Shown piece by piece: positions 52,756-61,776 of a DNA stretch of 64,000 nt. The number at the start of each line of letters is the position of its first letter. Positions within the stretch are counted from its first letter, which is position 1. Both the position numbers and the translations under genes were made by a program. Source of the DNA: CALKAL01 sp051846895 (GTDB taxonomy: Bacteria; Bacillota; Bacilli; Bacillales; Alkalibacillaceae); contig JBPYCQ010000014.1 of assembly GCA_051846895.1 (NCBI GenBank), positions 1 to 64,000 of the forward strand. Direction: 5' to 3'. The notes under the pieces are model-generated. The model had not been told where the DNA came from. It did no database searches and saw nothing but the letters and a program-made list of their open reading frames with translations.

Positions 52756-54690
52756 TTATTTATTTAATTTTCTTATTTGCTCAACGACATGTGGGTTTTC
52801 TAATGCAGATAAGTCTCCTGCATCTTTATCTAAATAGGCAGCTTTGATAGCCCTACGCATAACTTTCGCATTACGTGTTTTTGGAAGATCTTCAACAATA
52901 TACACCGTTCTTGGAGCAATTGCTTTACCTAAACGATCAATCGCATGTTGAATGAGTTCGTTTTTCAATTGTTCTTCATTTGTTGGCTGTTCTTTTAAAA
53001 CAACAAAAGCGACTGGTTTTTCCCCTTTTACTTCATCAGGAATACCAATGACTCCAGCCTCAACGACAGTATCGTGTTCAACAAAAACAGATTCTAATTC
53101 AGCTGGACCTAATCGTTTACCTGCAACATTCAATGTGTCATCGGAACGACCTGTAATGGTATAAAAGCCTTCATCATCTAATATGACCCAATCTCCGTGT
53201 ACCCAAGTGTCCTTGAAACGACTCCAATACGTGTTTTCATACCGTTCATTCTCGTTATAAAAACCGTTTGTCATCCCAACCCAAGGCTGCCTGATAACTA
53301 GCTCACCAACTTCATTCCTTACTGGCTGGCCGTCTTCATCGTATACTTCAACATCCATCCCAGGAAGAGCTGCGTTAAATGCAACGGGAGCAATTGGTTT
53401 AACTAGTACGTTACCAAATATACCACCTGAAATTTCAGTTCCACCTGAGTAATTAAATATAGGAACTTTTCTCTTACATACTTTTTCAAATAACCACATC
53501 CAAGGGTCTTCATTCCATGGTTCCCCAGTTGAACCAATCATTTTAAGTGATGATAGATCGTGTTGAGTAACGTATGTTTCATCCAAATTCATTAATGAAC
53601 GTATAAGAGTAGGTGAAATACCTAAATGAGTCACCTGATGGCGTTCAACAATCTCCCAAATTCTACTTGGTGTTGGATAATCAGGCGTACCTTCGAACAT
53701 TAGAATTGTAGCACCGTTTATTAAACCGCCGTAAACAAGAAAAGGACCCATCATCCAACCCATATCTGTATACCAGAATAACGTATCGCCTTGGCAAACA
53801 TCCATACAAATACCCGCATCAAACGCTGATTTAATAGGAAAACCGTTGTGAGTATGTAATGCACCTTTTGGCTTTCCAGTTGTACCAGATGTATAGATAA
53901 TCATATATGGATCGTTTCCATTTGTTTCTTTCGTTTTAAATTCCCTTTTATTAGATTTTAAATCATCCCATAGAATGTCTTGATGACTCCAATTAACCTT
54001 CTCATTAGTACGCTTAACAACAATTACTTTTTCAATAGAAGGGGAGGATGAGACTGCTAGATCAGCTTCGTTTTTTAAATTTACTATTTTACCACGTCGT
54101 CTAAACCCGTCTGCAGTGAGTAAATATTTGGCCTTTGCTGCATTAATACGTGTTGCAACAGCTTCAGACTTATAACCGGAAAAAGCAGGAGAGAAGATGG
54201 CACCGACTTTGGAAATCGCAAGCATCGCAATAACGGTTTCAGGAATCATCGGCATGTAAATCGTTACGATATCTTTTTCCTTAAACCCTAAATCTACTAA
54301 TCCATTAGCAACTCTATTAACTTCCTCATATAATTCAAAATAAGTATATTTTATAATCTCACCATCATCAGATTCCCAAATTAAAGCGTTTTCATTTTTT
54401 GTCGCAGGATTTTGCACCCACTTATCTAAAGCGTTATGAGCCACATTCATTTTGCCATTTACAAACCATTCGGGATACATGTAGCCGTTACTTAAATCTA
54501 CGACCTGATCATATGGCTTATACCATTCAATATTTAGTTCATCCGCGGCATTATTCCAGAAAGAACTAATGTCATTAATGGAATCTTTTAAAAACTCATC
54601 ATATGAAGAGTGGCCAGTACGAGACATTAAATTGTATAAACGAGTTTTTTTCTTATACTCATCGGTTGGATACCATACTGCTTTAGTCAA
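52756..54690 (-). CDS. AMP-forming acyl-CoA synthetase (acetate/propionate-CoA ligase type)
   Basis: 644 aa. ANL-superfamily ligase of the Acs type. An N-terminal ACAS domain (DEFLKDSINDISSFWNNAADEL) precedes A3 IYTSGTTGKPKGALHTH, NYSGGTEISGG, HGDWVILDDEGFYTITGRSDDTLNVAGKRLGPAELES, and the catalytic Lys in KTRNAKVMRRAIK. Substrate (acetate, propionate or acetoacetate) cannot be fixed by eye; acetoacetate would link it to the leucine operon at 39-47 kb, which is speculation. Start TTG 54690 was chosen because AGGAGG stands 7 nt before it. Confidence 0.9.
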   Translation of the reverse strand: MTKAVWYPTDEYKKKTRLYNLMSRTGHSSYDEFLKDSINDISSFWNNAADELNIEWYKPYDQVVDLSNGYMYPEWFVNGKMNVAHNALDKWVQNPATKNENALIWESDDGEIIKYTYFELYEEVNRVANGLVDLGFKEKDIVTIYMPMIPETVIAMLAISKVGAIFSPAFSGYKSEAVATRINAAKAKYLLTADGFRRRGKIVNLKNEADLAVSSSPSIEKVIVVKRTNEKVNWSHQDILWDDLKSNKREFKTKETNGNDPYMIIYTSGTTGKPKGALHTHNGFPIKSAFDAGICMDVCQGDTLFWYTDMGWMMGPFLVYGGLINGATILMFEGTPDYPTPSRIWEIVERHQVTHLGISPTLIRSLMNLDETYVTQHDLSSLKMIGSTGEPWNEDPWMWLFEKVCKRKVPIFNYSGGTEISGGIFGNVLVKPIAPVAFNAALPGMDVEVYDEDGQPVRNEVGELVIRQPWVGMTNGFYNENERYENTYWSRFKDTWVHGDWVILDDEGFYTITGRSDDTLNVAGKRLGPAELESVFVEHDTVVEAGVIGIPDEVKGEKPVAFVVLKEQPTNEEQLKNELIQHAIDRLGKAIAPRTVYIVEDLPKTRNAKVMRRAIKAAYLDKDAGDLSALENPHVVEQIRKLNK

Positions 54691-54875
54691 AATAAAACCT
54701 CCTAGCAAGAATTTTTCTAATTTTATGATACTATATTATACAAAATCATTAAACTATAAATTCATAGAGTAGACCGTAACAATATTATGTAAACCAATAA
54801 CGATAGTATAATTAAAACGGGAGAAATAATCCAAGTATGTGCAAATACTTACATTATTCTGGAGGTGATTTAAGT

Positions 54876-55043
54876 ATGAATTTAAAGACATTCATAATAG
54901 GTATGTTAATCGGTTATTTAATATCCATGTTAATTGTGTACTTTATTCTTGATTATTTTTCTTTAGGTTTTGCTGTTGGGACATTAAGCGGGATTGGTAT
55001 ATTTACAGTTATAGTATCAATATTAAGAAAAAGAAGAAAATAA
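54876..55043 (+). CDS. Small membrane peptide, unrecognised
   Basis: 55 aa with two hydrophobic segments (LKTFIIGMLIGYLISMLIVY and SLGFAVGTLSGIGIFTVIV) and a basic RKRRK tail. GGAGGTGA stands 8 nt before ATG 54876, a good translation signal. Function unknown; the last gene before the accessory island. Confidence 0.6.
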   Translation: MNLKTFIIGMLIGYLISMLIVYFILDYFSLGFAVGTLSGIGIFTVIVSILRKRRK

Positions 55044-55144
55044 CTGCATATTAGGTTATTACTTTTTAATACATTTATCTTCCTATAAGATATATTATGT
55101 AAACCTAAATGTAAATTAATTTTAATTCATTTATCCTATTGTCT

Positions 55145-55189
55145 AATGACACAAATGTGTTGACTTAAATGACACAAATGTGTTGACTT
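55145..55189 (+). repeat. Two direct copies of a 22-bp dyad-containing sequence
   Basis: Copies at 55145-55166 and 55168-55189 are identical and 23 bp apart. Each contains ACACA-AA-TGTGT followed by TGACTT. They lie in the 325-bp gap (55044-55368) before a transposase remnant and could be its left-end transposase-binding sites or the operator of an unknown regulator. The rest of the gap is AT-rich with nothing else recognised. Confidence 0.7.
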
Positions 55190-55368
55190 TATGTTTTGTG
55201 CTGATTTTATACACAAAAAAAGATAAGTAGAGCTTTTCGCTACCACCCATCTATTTTTAATTTATGATTATATTATATATTTAAGTTTTTATTACCCCCC
55301 TCTGTTAGGATAGATGTCGTAGGGAACTTTAGTGTATAGTTTAAATAAATACACGGAGGTTGATCGAC

Positions 55369-56121
55369 ATGAAAAATAATAATGGCAAACGATATTCTAA
55401 TGAAGAAAAAGCTGCAATCGTTAAGAGAATGATGCCCCCTAATAATGAATCTGTATGCCGATTAAGTGATGAGTTGGGTATTACTGAACCTACACTTTAC
55501 AAGTGGAGAAAGGAAGCAAGATTAGCTGGAAATCCCACACCTGGAGACGGTCAAAATTCTGAACAATGGAGCAGTGAAGATAAGTTTCTGGTTGTGATGG
55601 AAACATATTCACTGAATGGTGCAGAGTTAGCGGAGTATTGTAGAAAAAAGGGTCTTTATAAAGAACAAATTGAAGCATGGCGTGATACTTGCCTTAACGC
55701 AAATGGCAAGCAATCTAATCAAACAAAGCAATTGAATCAAGAATTAAAAGAGGAGAAAAAACGAGCAAAAACATTAGAAAATGATTTGCATAAAAAAGAG
55801 AAAGCGTTGGCAGAGGCTGTAGCTTTATTATTATTAAGAAAAAAGGCCCAAGCGATCTGGGGGGGACCAAGAGGACGAATGATCAGCCCGTCAGATCGCG
55901 CACTAGCAGTTGAACTCATCCAAGAAGCTAATCAGAATGGTGCGCGATTAGCCCTTGCGTGCAAAGAATTGAACATAAGTGTACGCACCTATGAACGCTG
56001 GGTTTCAGGGGGAGGAATTAAAGAGGATCAACGCCCCCATGCGATACGACCGGAACCAAAAAACAAGCTAACGAATGTATTCTGTATTTTTTTGAGAAGG
56101 CCACCAAGCGAAGCGCGGTAG
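55369..56121 (+). pseudogene. Truncated IS3-like transposase (fused OrfA and start of OrfB)
   Basis: 250 aa remain. Residues 1-165 match the helix-turn-helix/coiled-coil OrfA of this IS type: RYSNEEKAAIVKRMMPPNN, ITEPTLYKWRKEARLAG, EYCRKKGLYKEQIEAWRD, LLLLRKKAQAIWG. Then follows the start of OrfB (MISPSDRALAVELIQEA, ISVRTYERWVSGG, DQRPHAIRPEPKNKLT). The catalytic DDE integrase core that should come next is missing: after NKLT the sequence becomes unrelated and stops. Usually OrfA and OrfB are separate frames. ACGGAGG precedes ATG 55369. It marks the edge of the R-M island. Confidence 0.85.
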
Positions 56122-56254
56122 ATAATGAATTAATTATATACACTAGTAAACAAGGAAAATACGACAATTATCTTGACAAACACCGTTACTTATTTCGTTT
56201 AACGCTTTTACAACTAAAATATACTTACCTTCATATATCTATTTCTTGCTTATT

Positions 56255-57280
56255 TTAAAAAGGTAAATCCTTTACATTATAATCTTTAGATAACTGATGA
56301 CTATTTACAGTTTCATCTATCTTATTCATTATACCGTCAGGTAAATCTAAAAATTGATTAGAAATTTCATCAATTAAGATGTATTCCCTAGGATTACCAT
56401 GAGATGTTGTGCTATACACGTCAACATACTTTCTAATTATAAACCTTCTAAGTGCATCATTATAGTTTCTAGATAAATGGTCATCCAAACCATTTACCTC
56501 CTCCCACCTTTTTATATTGTTGATTTCTCCTTCTGCCATCCAACGGTCACCTAGAATGTTTTTTGCCATATCAATCATATATTTCAATAACAACATTTCC
56601 TGATCAGTAAGCTTATCATTTTGTATATCTTGTTGAAATTTTTCAGATGTGATAAAGCTTATTTTTTCTTCTTTATTAGTGGATTTTGCTGCTTCCTCCT
56701 GTTTATTTCCTCTTATTGTTGGTATTTTTTCTAAGTTTTCACTTTGCACTTGCTGTAAATGACCTTCCTCTGTTTCTAGATGTTCACTCCCAGTATATAG
56801 ATGGCGTTTATCTATATTTTTCATATAATTTGAGATAGCACTATCTCGAATTATATTATTTACACTTTTACCTAGCTTATTTAAAATTACATCTACAAAA
56901 TCTATAATTTCTTCTTTCTTATCAATAAAAACCCCCATTTCTCTAGGCTCTATTGCACTTTCAAAGAACTTTGGATCACTAGGTGAAAAACCTGGGACAA
57001 TTAAAGCAATATGTTCATTTTCTATAACCCAAGCAGCTCCCATTTCATTTAAACATGCTATACTGTCGTAATAATTTTCAGAAAGTAGATATATAACAAA
57101 CGGTCTATCCTTCATTTCGCTTTTTATCCATTGATATATGTCTTTTCCTTTAGGTATACCATAGCCAGCTTTACTGGTAAATATTATATTTTCTTGTGGC
57201 ACACCAATTTCAACTAATAATTGGACTATCGCATCACCATAATCGCTATCTTTTGATGAATGACTAATAAAGAATTTCAT
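56255..57280 (-). CDS. TIR-domain protein, candidate antiphage effector
   Basis: 341 aa. N-terminal TIR domain (about residues 1-145): KFFISHSSKDSDYGDAIVQLL, then SENYYDSIACLNEMGAAW, where Glu79 fits the conserved catalytic Glu of NAD-cleaving TIR domains. A low-complexity acidic linker follows, then a C-terminal region (about 215-341) that looks like a winged helix or other small helical domain and is not recognised. It lies just downstream of hsdR in the same direction, with AGGAGG before its start. Bacterial TIR proteins commonly act in abortive phage defence; no Thoeris ThsA-like partner is in the window. Confidence 0.8.
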   Translation of the reverse strand: MKFFISHSSKDSDYGDAIVQLLVEIGVPQENIIFTSKAGYGIPKGKDIYQWIKSEMKDRPFVIYLLSENYYDSIACLNEMGAAWVIENEHIALIVPGFSPSDPKFFESAIEPREMGVFIDKKEEIIDFVDVILNKLGKSVNNIIRDSAISNYMKNIDKRHLYTGSEHLETEEGHLQQVQSENLEKIPTIRGNKQEEAAKSTNKEEKISFITSEKFQQDIQNDKLTDQEMLLLKYMIDMAKNILGDRWMAEGEINNIKRWEEVNGLDDHLSRNYNDALRRFIIRKYVDVYSTTSHGNPREYILIDEISNQFLDLPDGIMNKIDETVNSHQLSKDYNVKDLPF

Positions 57281-57340
57281 ATCCTAACCTCCTAAATGCT
57301 TACTTTTTATTTTTATTGGAGAAATCTTTATGTAATTTCA

Positions 57341-57371
57341 AAGGGACATAACCTGATTGGTCATGTCCCTT
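57341..57371 (-). terminator. Hairpin between hsdR and the TIR gene
   Basis: 9-bp perfect stem (57341-57349 with 57363-57371). The T run on the minus side is poor, while a T-rich tail follows on the + strand. It may separate hsdR from the TIR gene only partly. Confidence 0.5.
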
Positions 57372-57476
57372 CTGCTTTTTCTTAGTTGATATTACTTTGT
57401 GTTCAATGCCAAAAATTCACTTATAAATAAAGGTCTTTATAAAGATTTATATTTAATAACTAAACATGTTAATCTT

Positions 57477-60400
57477 TTATCGCTTCTGCAATGGCAAAAT
57501 ATCCTCTACCATCATATTATCAAGATCTTGCTTAACCGATCTCCAATACGATAATCGTCTCACAGGATTTTCAGTATTGTCTTTATAAGCCTCGTAGTCA
57601 CTGGTCCTCTTTAACTCTGCTTCGCCGGTCTGTTTTTCCTTAGACGTATTGTAGTTGTTGACAATGAAAGCTAGCTGTTCTTCTTTCACATGCCATTTAT
57701 TAGAGAAGTCTTCGATTAATTTATAAGTTGTCTTTTGTATCATTTCTTCTAATAAAACGGATACATTTTGATCTCGGTAGCTTTCAGGATCACGCTGGAT
57801 ATTATCCCATAAATCTTTCATCAGCTTTGCTAATTTTGGATTGCTCTCTGATAATTCTTCTAAGTATTGTTCAACTTCTTGCATTGCTCTTTCGTCTTGT
57901 CTTGGAATTAATTCATATTCAATATTTCCTGATGGAACGAATGATTGAATCAGCATCAGAATATATTCGTAGTTGATTTCCTCTGTTTTTATGGATTCTA
58001 ATTCGTATTCCACGTCAATTTCTACCTCGTCATCAGAATCATCCGGATCACCTTTTAATTCTTCAATTACATTGACGTATTTTCCATAAAATTCTTCAAT
58101 CTCTTCTAACCTAATTGGAAAATCATCCCCGAGTTGAGATTCATCATATTCGCTATACACTTGGACAGAAGTAAATGTCTTATTTAACTTTTGATAAGCT
58201 TTAGCAAATTGTTTCTTTTGGACACGTGTTAAACTATCTACAACTTCAGGGGTTTCTGCTACTTTTCTCAATTCATTGATAGCTTCTAAAAAGGCTTCCT
58301 TTGCTTCATTCCAGGTAGGTGCTAAAACCTCATTCTCTCCTCCATTTGAATATAGAACTAATGCTTCCTGTACTTTTTCTCCAAATATCTTCGGTGTTTG
58401 GAAAGTAACGATTTGACCATATTTCTTTCCCTTGTCAAATAAGCGATTCGTGCGAGAGAAAGCCTGTATTAAATCATGTGGTTTCATTGGTGGTCGGTCA
58501 ATAAACAACGTTGAAAGACATGGTGCATCAAAGCCTGTTAATAAACGATCCACAACAATTACTAAATCCAATTGTTCAGACCTAGCTAAGTATTTTTCTT
58601 TTTTACGTGCTAAGCGATCGTTGACGTTTCGATTATACGCTCGAATAGTCTCCAGCGTATAGCTAGTTCCATACTCTTCGTTATAATCATGAAGAGCTTC
58701 TTTCATTTTTTCCTGATTCATAATAGATGCTTCTTCATTTTCAGAAATAGAATAGGTAATCGCCATTTTCGGAAAGTCAGGTAAAACACGCTTTGTCTGC
58801 TCCTCAATTTGAACACTAGATTTTCCTGCCTTAACTTGTTTAAAAAGATCATAGTACCGCTGAGCTTGTGCGATTGATGTAGTTGTTAAAATGGCTGAAT
58901 AGGTCTGTCCTGAGCCGTTCTTAAATCCTAGTTTTGTACGGGATTTATTGACGATTGAATCAATTACTTCAAGCATATGTCGTTCATCTAAGTAAATGCT
59001 CTTTGGCAAAAGAGCTTCTTTTTCTTCAGGCGCTAATTCGTCTACATCATTCGATTCATCTAATTGATTTAATATGTCGTCTATGTTTTCTTCTGAAAGT
59101 GTACTCTTATATTCGACTTGAAATCCTAATACCGCGTCATCATGAATCGCTTCTTTAACGGTGTATTCATGTAATCGACGACCATATTGTTGTTCGGTTG
59201 TACGTGGCAAATTACCGACAACTTGTTTAGCGTTTTCTGCAAAAATAGGTGTTCCAGTAAACCCATACCATAAGGAATGAACAAAGAATTGCTCAATTTC
59301 TTGTTTCTTTTGTGGTGATACTGCACGATGACATTCATCGACGATAAAGGCAACTTTTAATTGTCTTAGTTTACGTGCCTTTTTTGATACCTCTTGCTCA
59401 TTAAATCGTTTCATCACAAAATTTAACTTCTGGATTGTCGTAATGACAACTGTTCTCTCATCCGATAAAAGCTTCTTAATTAAATCATTTACATTGTCTG
59501 TCTCATCAATCTCAACTACATCATGTTCTGCATACGATTCAAAAGAAGCTGTTGTTTGTTGGTCTAAATCGACACGGTCAACTATAAATATAGTTTTTTT
59601 GATGGACGGGATTTGTAACAGGTTTCGAGCAACTTTGTATGAAGTCAATGTTTTCCCAGAACCAGTTGTATGCCAAACATAGCCTGATTCTTGACGTTTA
59701 GATGCTTCTTTTACGGCTTCAATCGCATGTATTTGATAAGGACGTAAGAGAATTAATGCTTTTTTATCCTTATCAATAACTGTATATTGTGTTACCATCT
59801 TATGGGCTTGAGGAATAGATAACACTTCACGGGCAAATTCTAAATAATTATTTACTGGTTGGTTATTTTGATCTACCCATTTCGTTAAAAACTTCTCATT
59901 AAGTTTAGTATCTAAAGCACTTGCAATATATCGTGTATCCGAACCATTTGTCACGACAAACATCTGAACAGCTGAATAAATACCAGTAAACTTTCCTTCT
60001 TTTAAATATTTCTTAATTTGACGAAAAGCATCCATATAAGGGTGCCTGCGACTCTTTAATTCAATATGAATCATTGGTAAACCGTTAATGAGTAGTGTTA
60101 CATCCAAACGACGATCACGATCTCCAGCATCTCTTTTGTCGCTAGAAAATTGGTTGATGACTTCATAAGAAGACATACCACCAGCAATATCAGCACGATT
60201 GATAACTCTTAAACGAATGGTACCAAGTGTTGCATCTTCACGCTGAACTTGAACTTTTGCTACCCCATTTTCGCCTGCTAACCATTTGGCAGCTTCATAG
60301 AAACTCGGAAAATTGAGCTGAGTTTTCACTTGTTGGAATTCCTGTTCAGTCAATGGCACTCCATTTAACACATCTTTGTTGTTGTTTTCAAGCTTATCTC

Positions 60401-60524
60401 TGAAGTTTTTCCACAAATTATCTTCAGTTTTTAAATCCTCACGATACGTCCATTGTGATTTACCACTTATTAATTGATTGATAAGATTTTGTTCCAATTC
60501 AGCTTCTGGTGTAAAAGAACTCAT
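57477..60524 (-). CDS. hsdR: Type I restriction enzyme R subunit
   Basis: 1015 aa. Motor and nuclease of a type I R-M complex: it translocates DNA and cuts far from the unmethylated site. The PD-(D/E)xK nuclease is at about residues 135-160 (LLINGLPMIHIELKSRRHP). The helicase has Walker A HTTGSGKTLTSYKVA near 285, DECHRAVSPQ near 395 and later QAFSRTNRL. The C-terminal part is the complex-assembly helical region. No frameshift is seen. AATGGAGGTGA precedes the start. It is 28 nt after hsdS in the same operon. Confidence 0.95.
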   Translation of the reverse strand: MSSFTPEAELEQNLINQLISGKSQWTYREDLKTEDNLWKNFRDKLENNNKDVLNGVPLTEQEFQQVKTQLNFPSFYEAAKWLAGENGVAKVQVQREDATLGTIRLRVINRADIAGGMSSYEVINQFSSDKRDAGDRDRRLDVTLLINGLPMIHIELKSRRHPYMDAFRQIKKYLKEGKFTGIYSAVQMFVVTNGSDTRYIASALDTKLNEKFLTKWVDQNNQPVNNYLEFAREVLSIPQAHKMVTQYTVIDKDKKALILLRPYQIHAIEAVKEASKRQESGYVWHTTGSGKTLTSYKVARNLLQIPSIKKTIFIVDRVDLDQQTTASFESYAEHDVVEIDETDNVNDLIKKLLSDERTVVITTIQKLNFVMKRFNEQEVSKKARKLRQLKVAFIVDECHRAVSPQKKQEIEQFFVHSLWYGFTGTPIFAENAKQVVGNLPRTTEQQYGRRLHEYTVKEAIHDDAVLGFQVEYKSTLSEENIDDILNQLDESNDVDELAPEEKEALLPKSIYLDERHMLEVIDSIVNKSRTKLGFKNGSGQTYSAILTTTSIAQAQRYYDLFKQVKAGKSSVQIEEQTKRVLPDFPKMAITYSISENEEASIMNQEKMKEALHDYNEEYGTSYTLETIRAYNRNVNDRLARKKEKYLARSEQLDLVIVVDRLLTGFDAPCLSTLFIDRPPMKPHDLIQAFSRTNRLFDKGKKYGQIVTFQTPKIFGEKVQEALVLYSNGGENEVLAPTWNEAKEAFLEAINELRKVAETPEVVDSLTRVQKKQFAKAYQKLNKTFTSVQVYSEYDESQLGDDFPIRLEEIEEFYGKYVNVIEELKGDPDDSDDEVEIDVEYELESIKTEEINYEYILMLIQSFVPSGNIEYELIPRQDERAMQEVEQYLEELSESNPKLAKLMKDLWDNIQRDPESYRDQNVSVLLEEMIQKTTYKLIEDFSNKWHVKEEQLAFIVNNYNTSKEKQTGEAELKRTSDYEAYKDNTENPVRRLSYWRSVKQDLDNMMVEDILPLQKR

Positions 60525-60552
60525 GAAATCACCTCCATTTTACTATAATTGA

Positions 60553-61776
60553 CTAAACAAACATACGCTGTAATAACGCTTTTTTTAGTTGTTTATAATT
60601 TTCAAGCTTCTTTTCGTGATAGGCAATAGTATCGTCCAGTTGTTTGAAGAACGCACCTATTTTTTGTTGTTCTTCGATTGACTCTGGTACTAAAACCTTT
60701 AAACTCATAAAGTCACTTTTATTGAGTACTCTGTTTCTTCCAGCACCTCCTGGAGAAATGATCTCCATTTGTCTTCTGAAATTTTCTCTAGAAACTAATT
60801 GATGAATAAAGTGAGTATTAGATTTGTCTATTACAAATGTTGGAAATCTATGAGACACTAATAATCCATCGTCTTCCTTTTTAGCTACAGCTATAGCATG
60901 TTCCCAAGCAAATGTTATATTTACGACTAAGTCATTCTCTCTAACTACGTATAATTTGTCCATTGAAACCGTTGATGGGTCATCTACCAGCTGTTGAAAG
61001 GTTCCTTTAGCATGTGAACGTACAGATAATCTTTTATAAGGGTAATTAGGTTTAGGTACTTCTCTAGTAACAGGTGTGACTAAATCGATGATCTTTTTAA
61101 AAACCCATTCTCCATTAAAACCGTCAAATCGAATTTTGGGGAGTCGTCCACCTTTTTGTGGGAACATTTTTTGGAGCATGGCCTTTTTGTATTGTTGCTG
61201 TTGTTCGATTAGCTGTTGTTGTAGAGCGATGGTATCGTCTAGTTGTTTGAATAGTTTTCCTATCATTTGTTGTTCCTCTTTGAGTGGAGCATAAATATTA
61301 AAGATAGAAAACTCTTTTGCATTTACACCAGGCTGTCCAGACCTTTGAGAGGTCACCTTAATGAATCTATTGTATTTTTCTGTTAAAGTATTTTGAAAAA
61401 CAAAATACTCATCAAATATTCTTTTTATTCGTGCTCTAATTAAATATCCAGCAAAAAAGACATTCCCATCTTTTTCATCATATAAATAGGTTTTTCCAAC
61501 ACTTGCACCTGTTCTTGCAAAGACTATATCTCCTTTTTTTAACATGTATTGACTAACTTCAGAAATATCAGCATCAGGTGAAGTAATATTTTCTACTTTA
61601 AATTTTCTGGTGTAATCATCAATATCAGTTATACGTAAATATTTATTAATCCCGTCATATGAAGTTGATGGAGCATTTAAGCCATATTCGAAATCTTCTA
61701 AGATTTGACCTAATTTTAATGGTTTCCATTCGGAACTATACCCTTTGAAGCGTAGTGCAGGAATTGTTCTATTCAA
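60553..61776 (-). CDS. hsdS: Type I restriction-modification specificity subunit
   Basis: 407 aa. Determines the bipartite DNA target of the complex. Two variable target-recognition domains (about 1-150 and 205-360) are each followed by a conserved helical spacer: IGKLFKQLDDTIALQQQLIE and IGAFFKQLDDTIAYHEKKLE, which set the distance between half-sites. The start overlaps the end of hsdM by eight bases, so translation is coupled. The target sequence cannot be read from this. Confidence 0.94.
   Translation of the reverse strand: MNRTIPALRFKGYSSEWKPLKLGQILEDFEYGLNAPSTSYDGINKYLRITDIDDYTRKFKVENITSPDADISEVSQYMLKKGDIVFARTGASVGKTYLYDEKDGNVFFAGYLIRARIKRIFDEYFVFQNTLTEKYNRFIKVTSQRSGQPGVNAKEFSIFNIYAPLKEEQQMIGKLFKQLDDTIALQQQLIEQQQQYKKAMLQKMFPQKGGRLPKIRFDGFNGEWVFKKIIDLVTPVTREVPKPNYPYKRLSVRSHAKGTFQQLVDDPSTVSMDKLYVVRENDLVVNITFAWEHAIAVAKKEDDGLLVSHRFPTFVIDKSNTHFIHQLVSRENFRRQMEIISPGGAGRNRVLNKSDFMSLKVLVPESIEEQQKIGAFFKQLDDTIAYHEKKLENYKQLKKALLQRMFV

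Noticed and set aside
56255..57280. Thoeris system
   Set aside because: The TIR protein is longer than ThsB and no SIR2/ThsA-like gene is present in the window.
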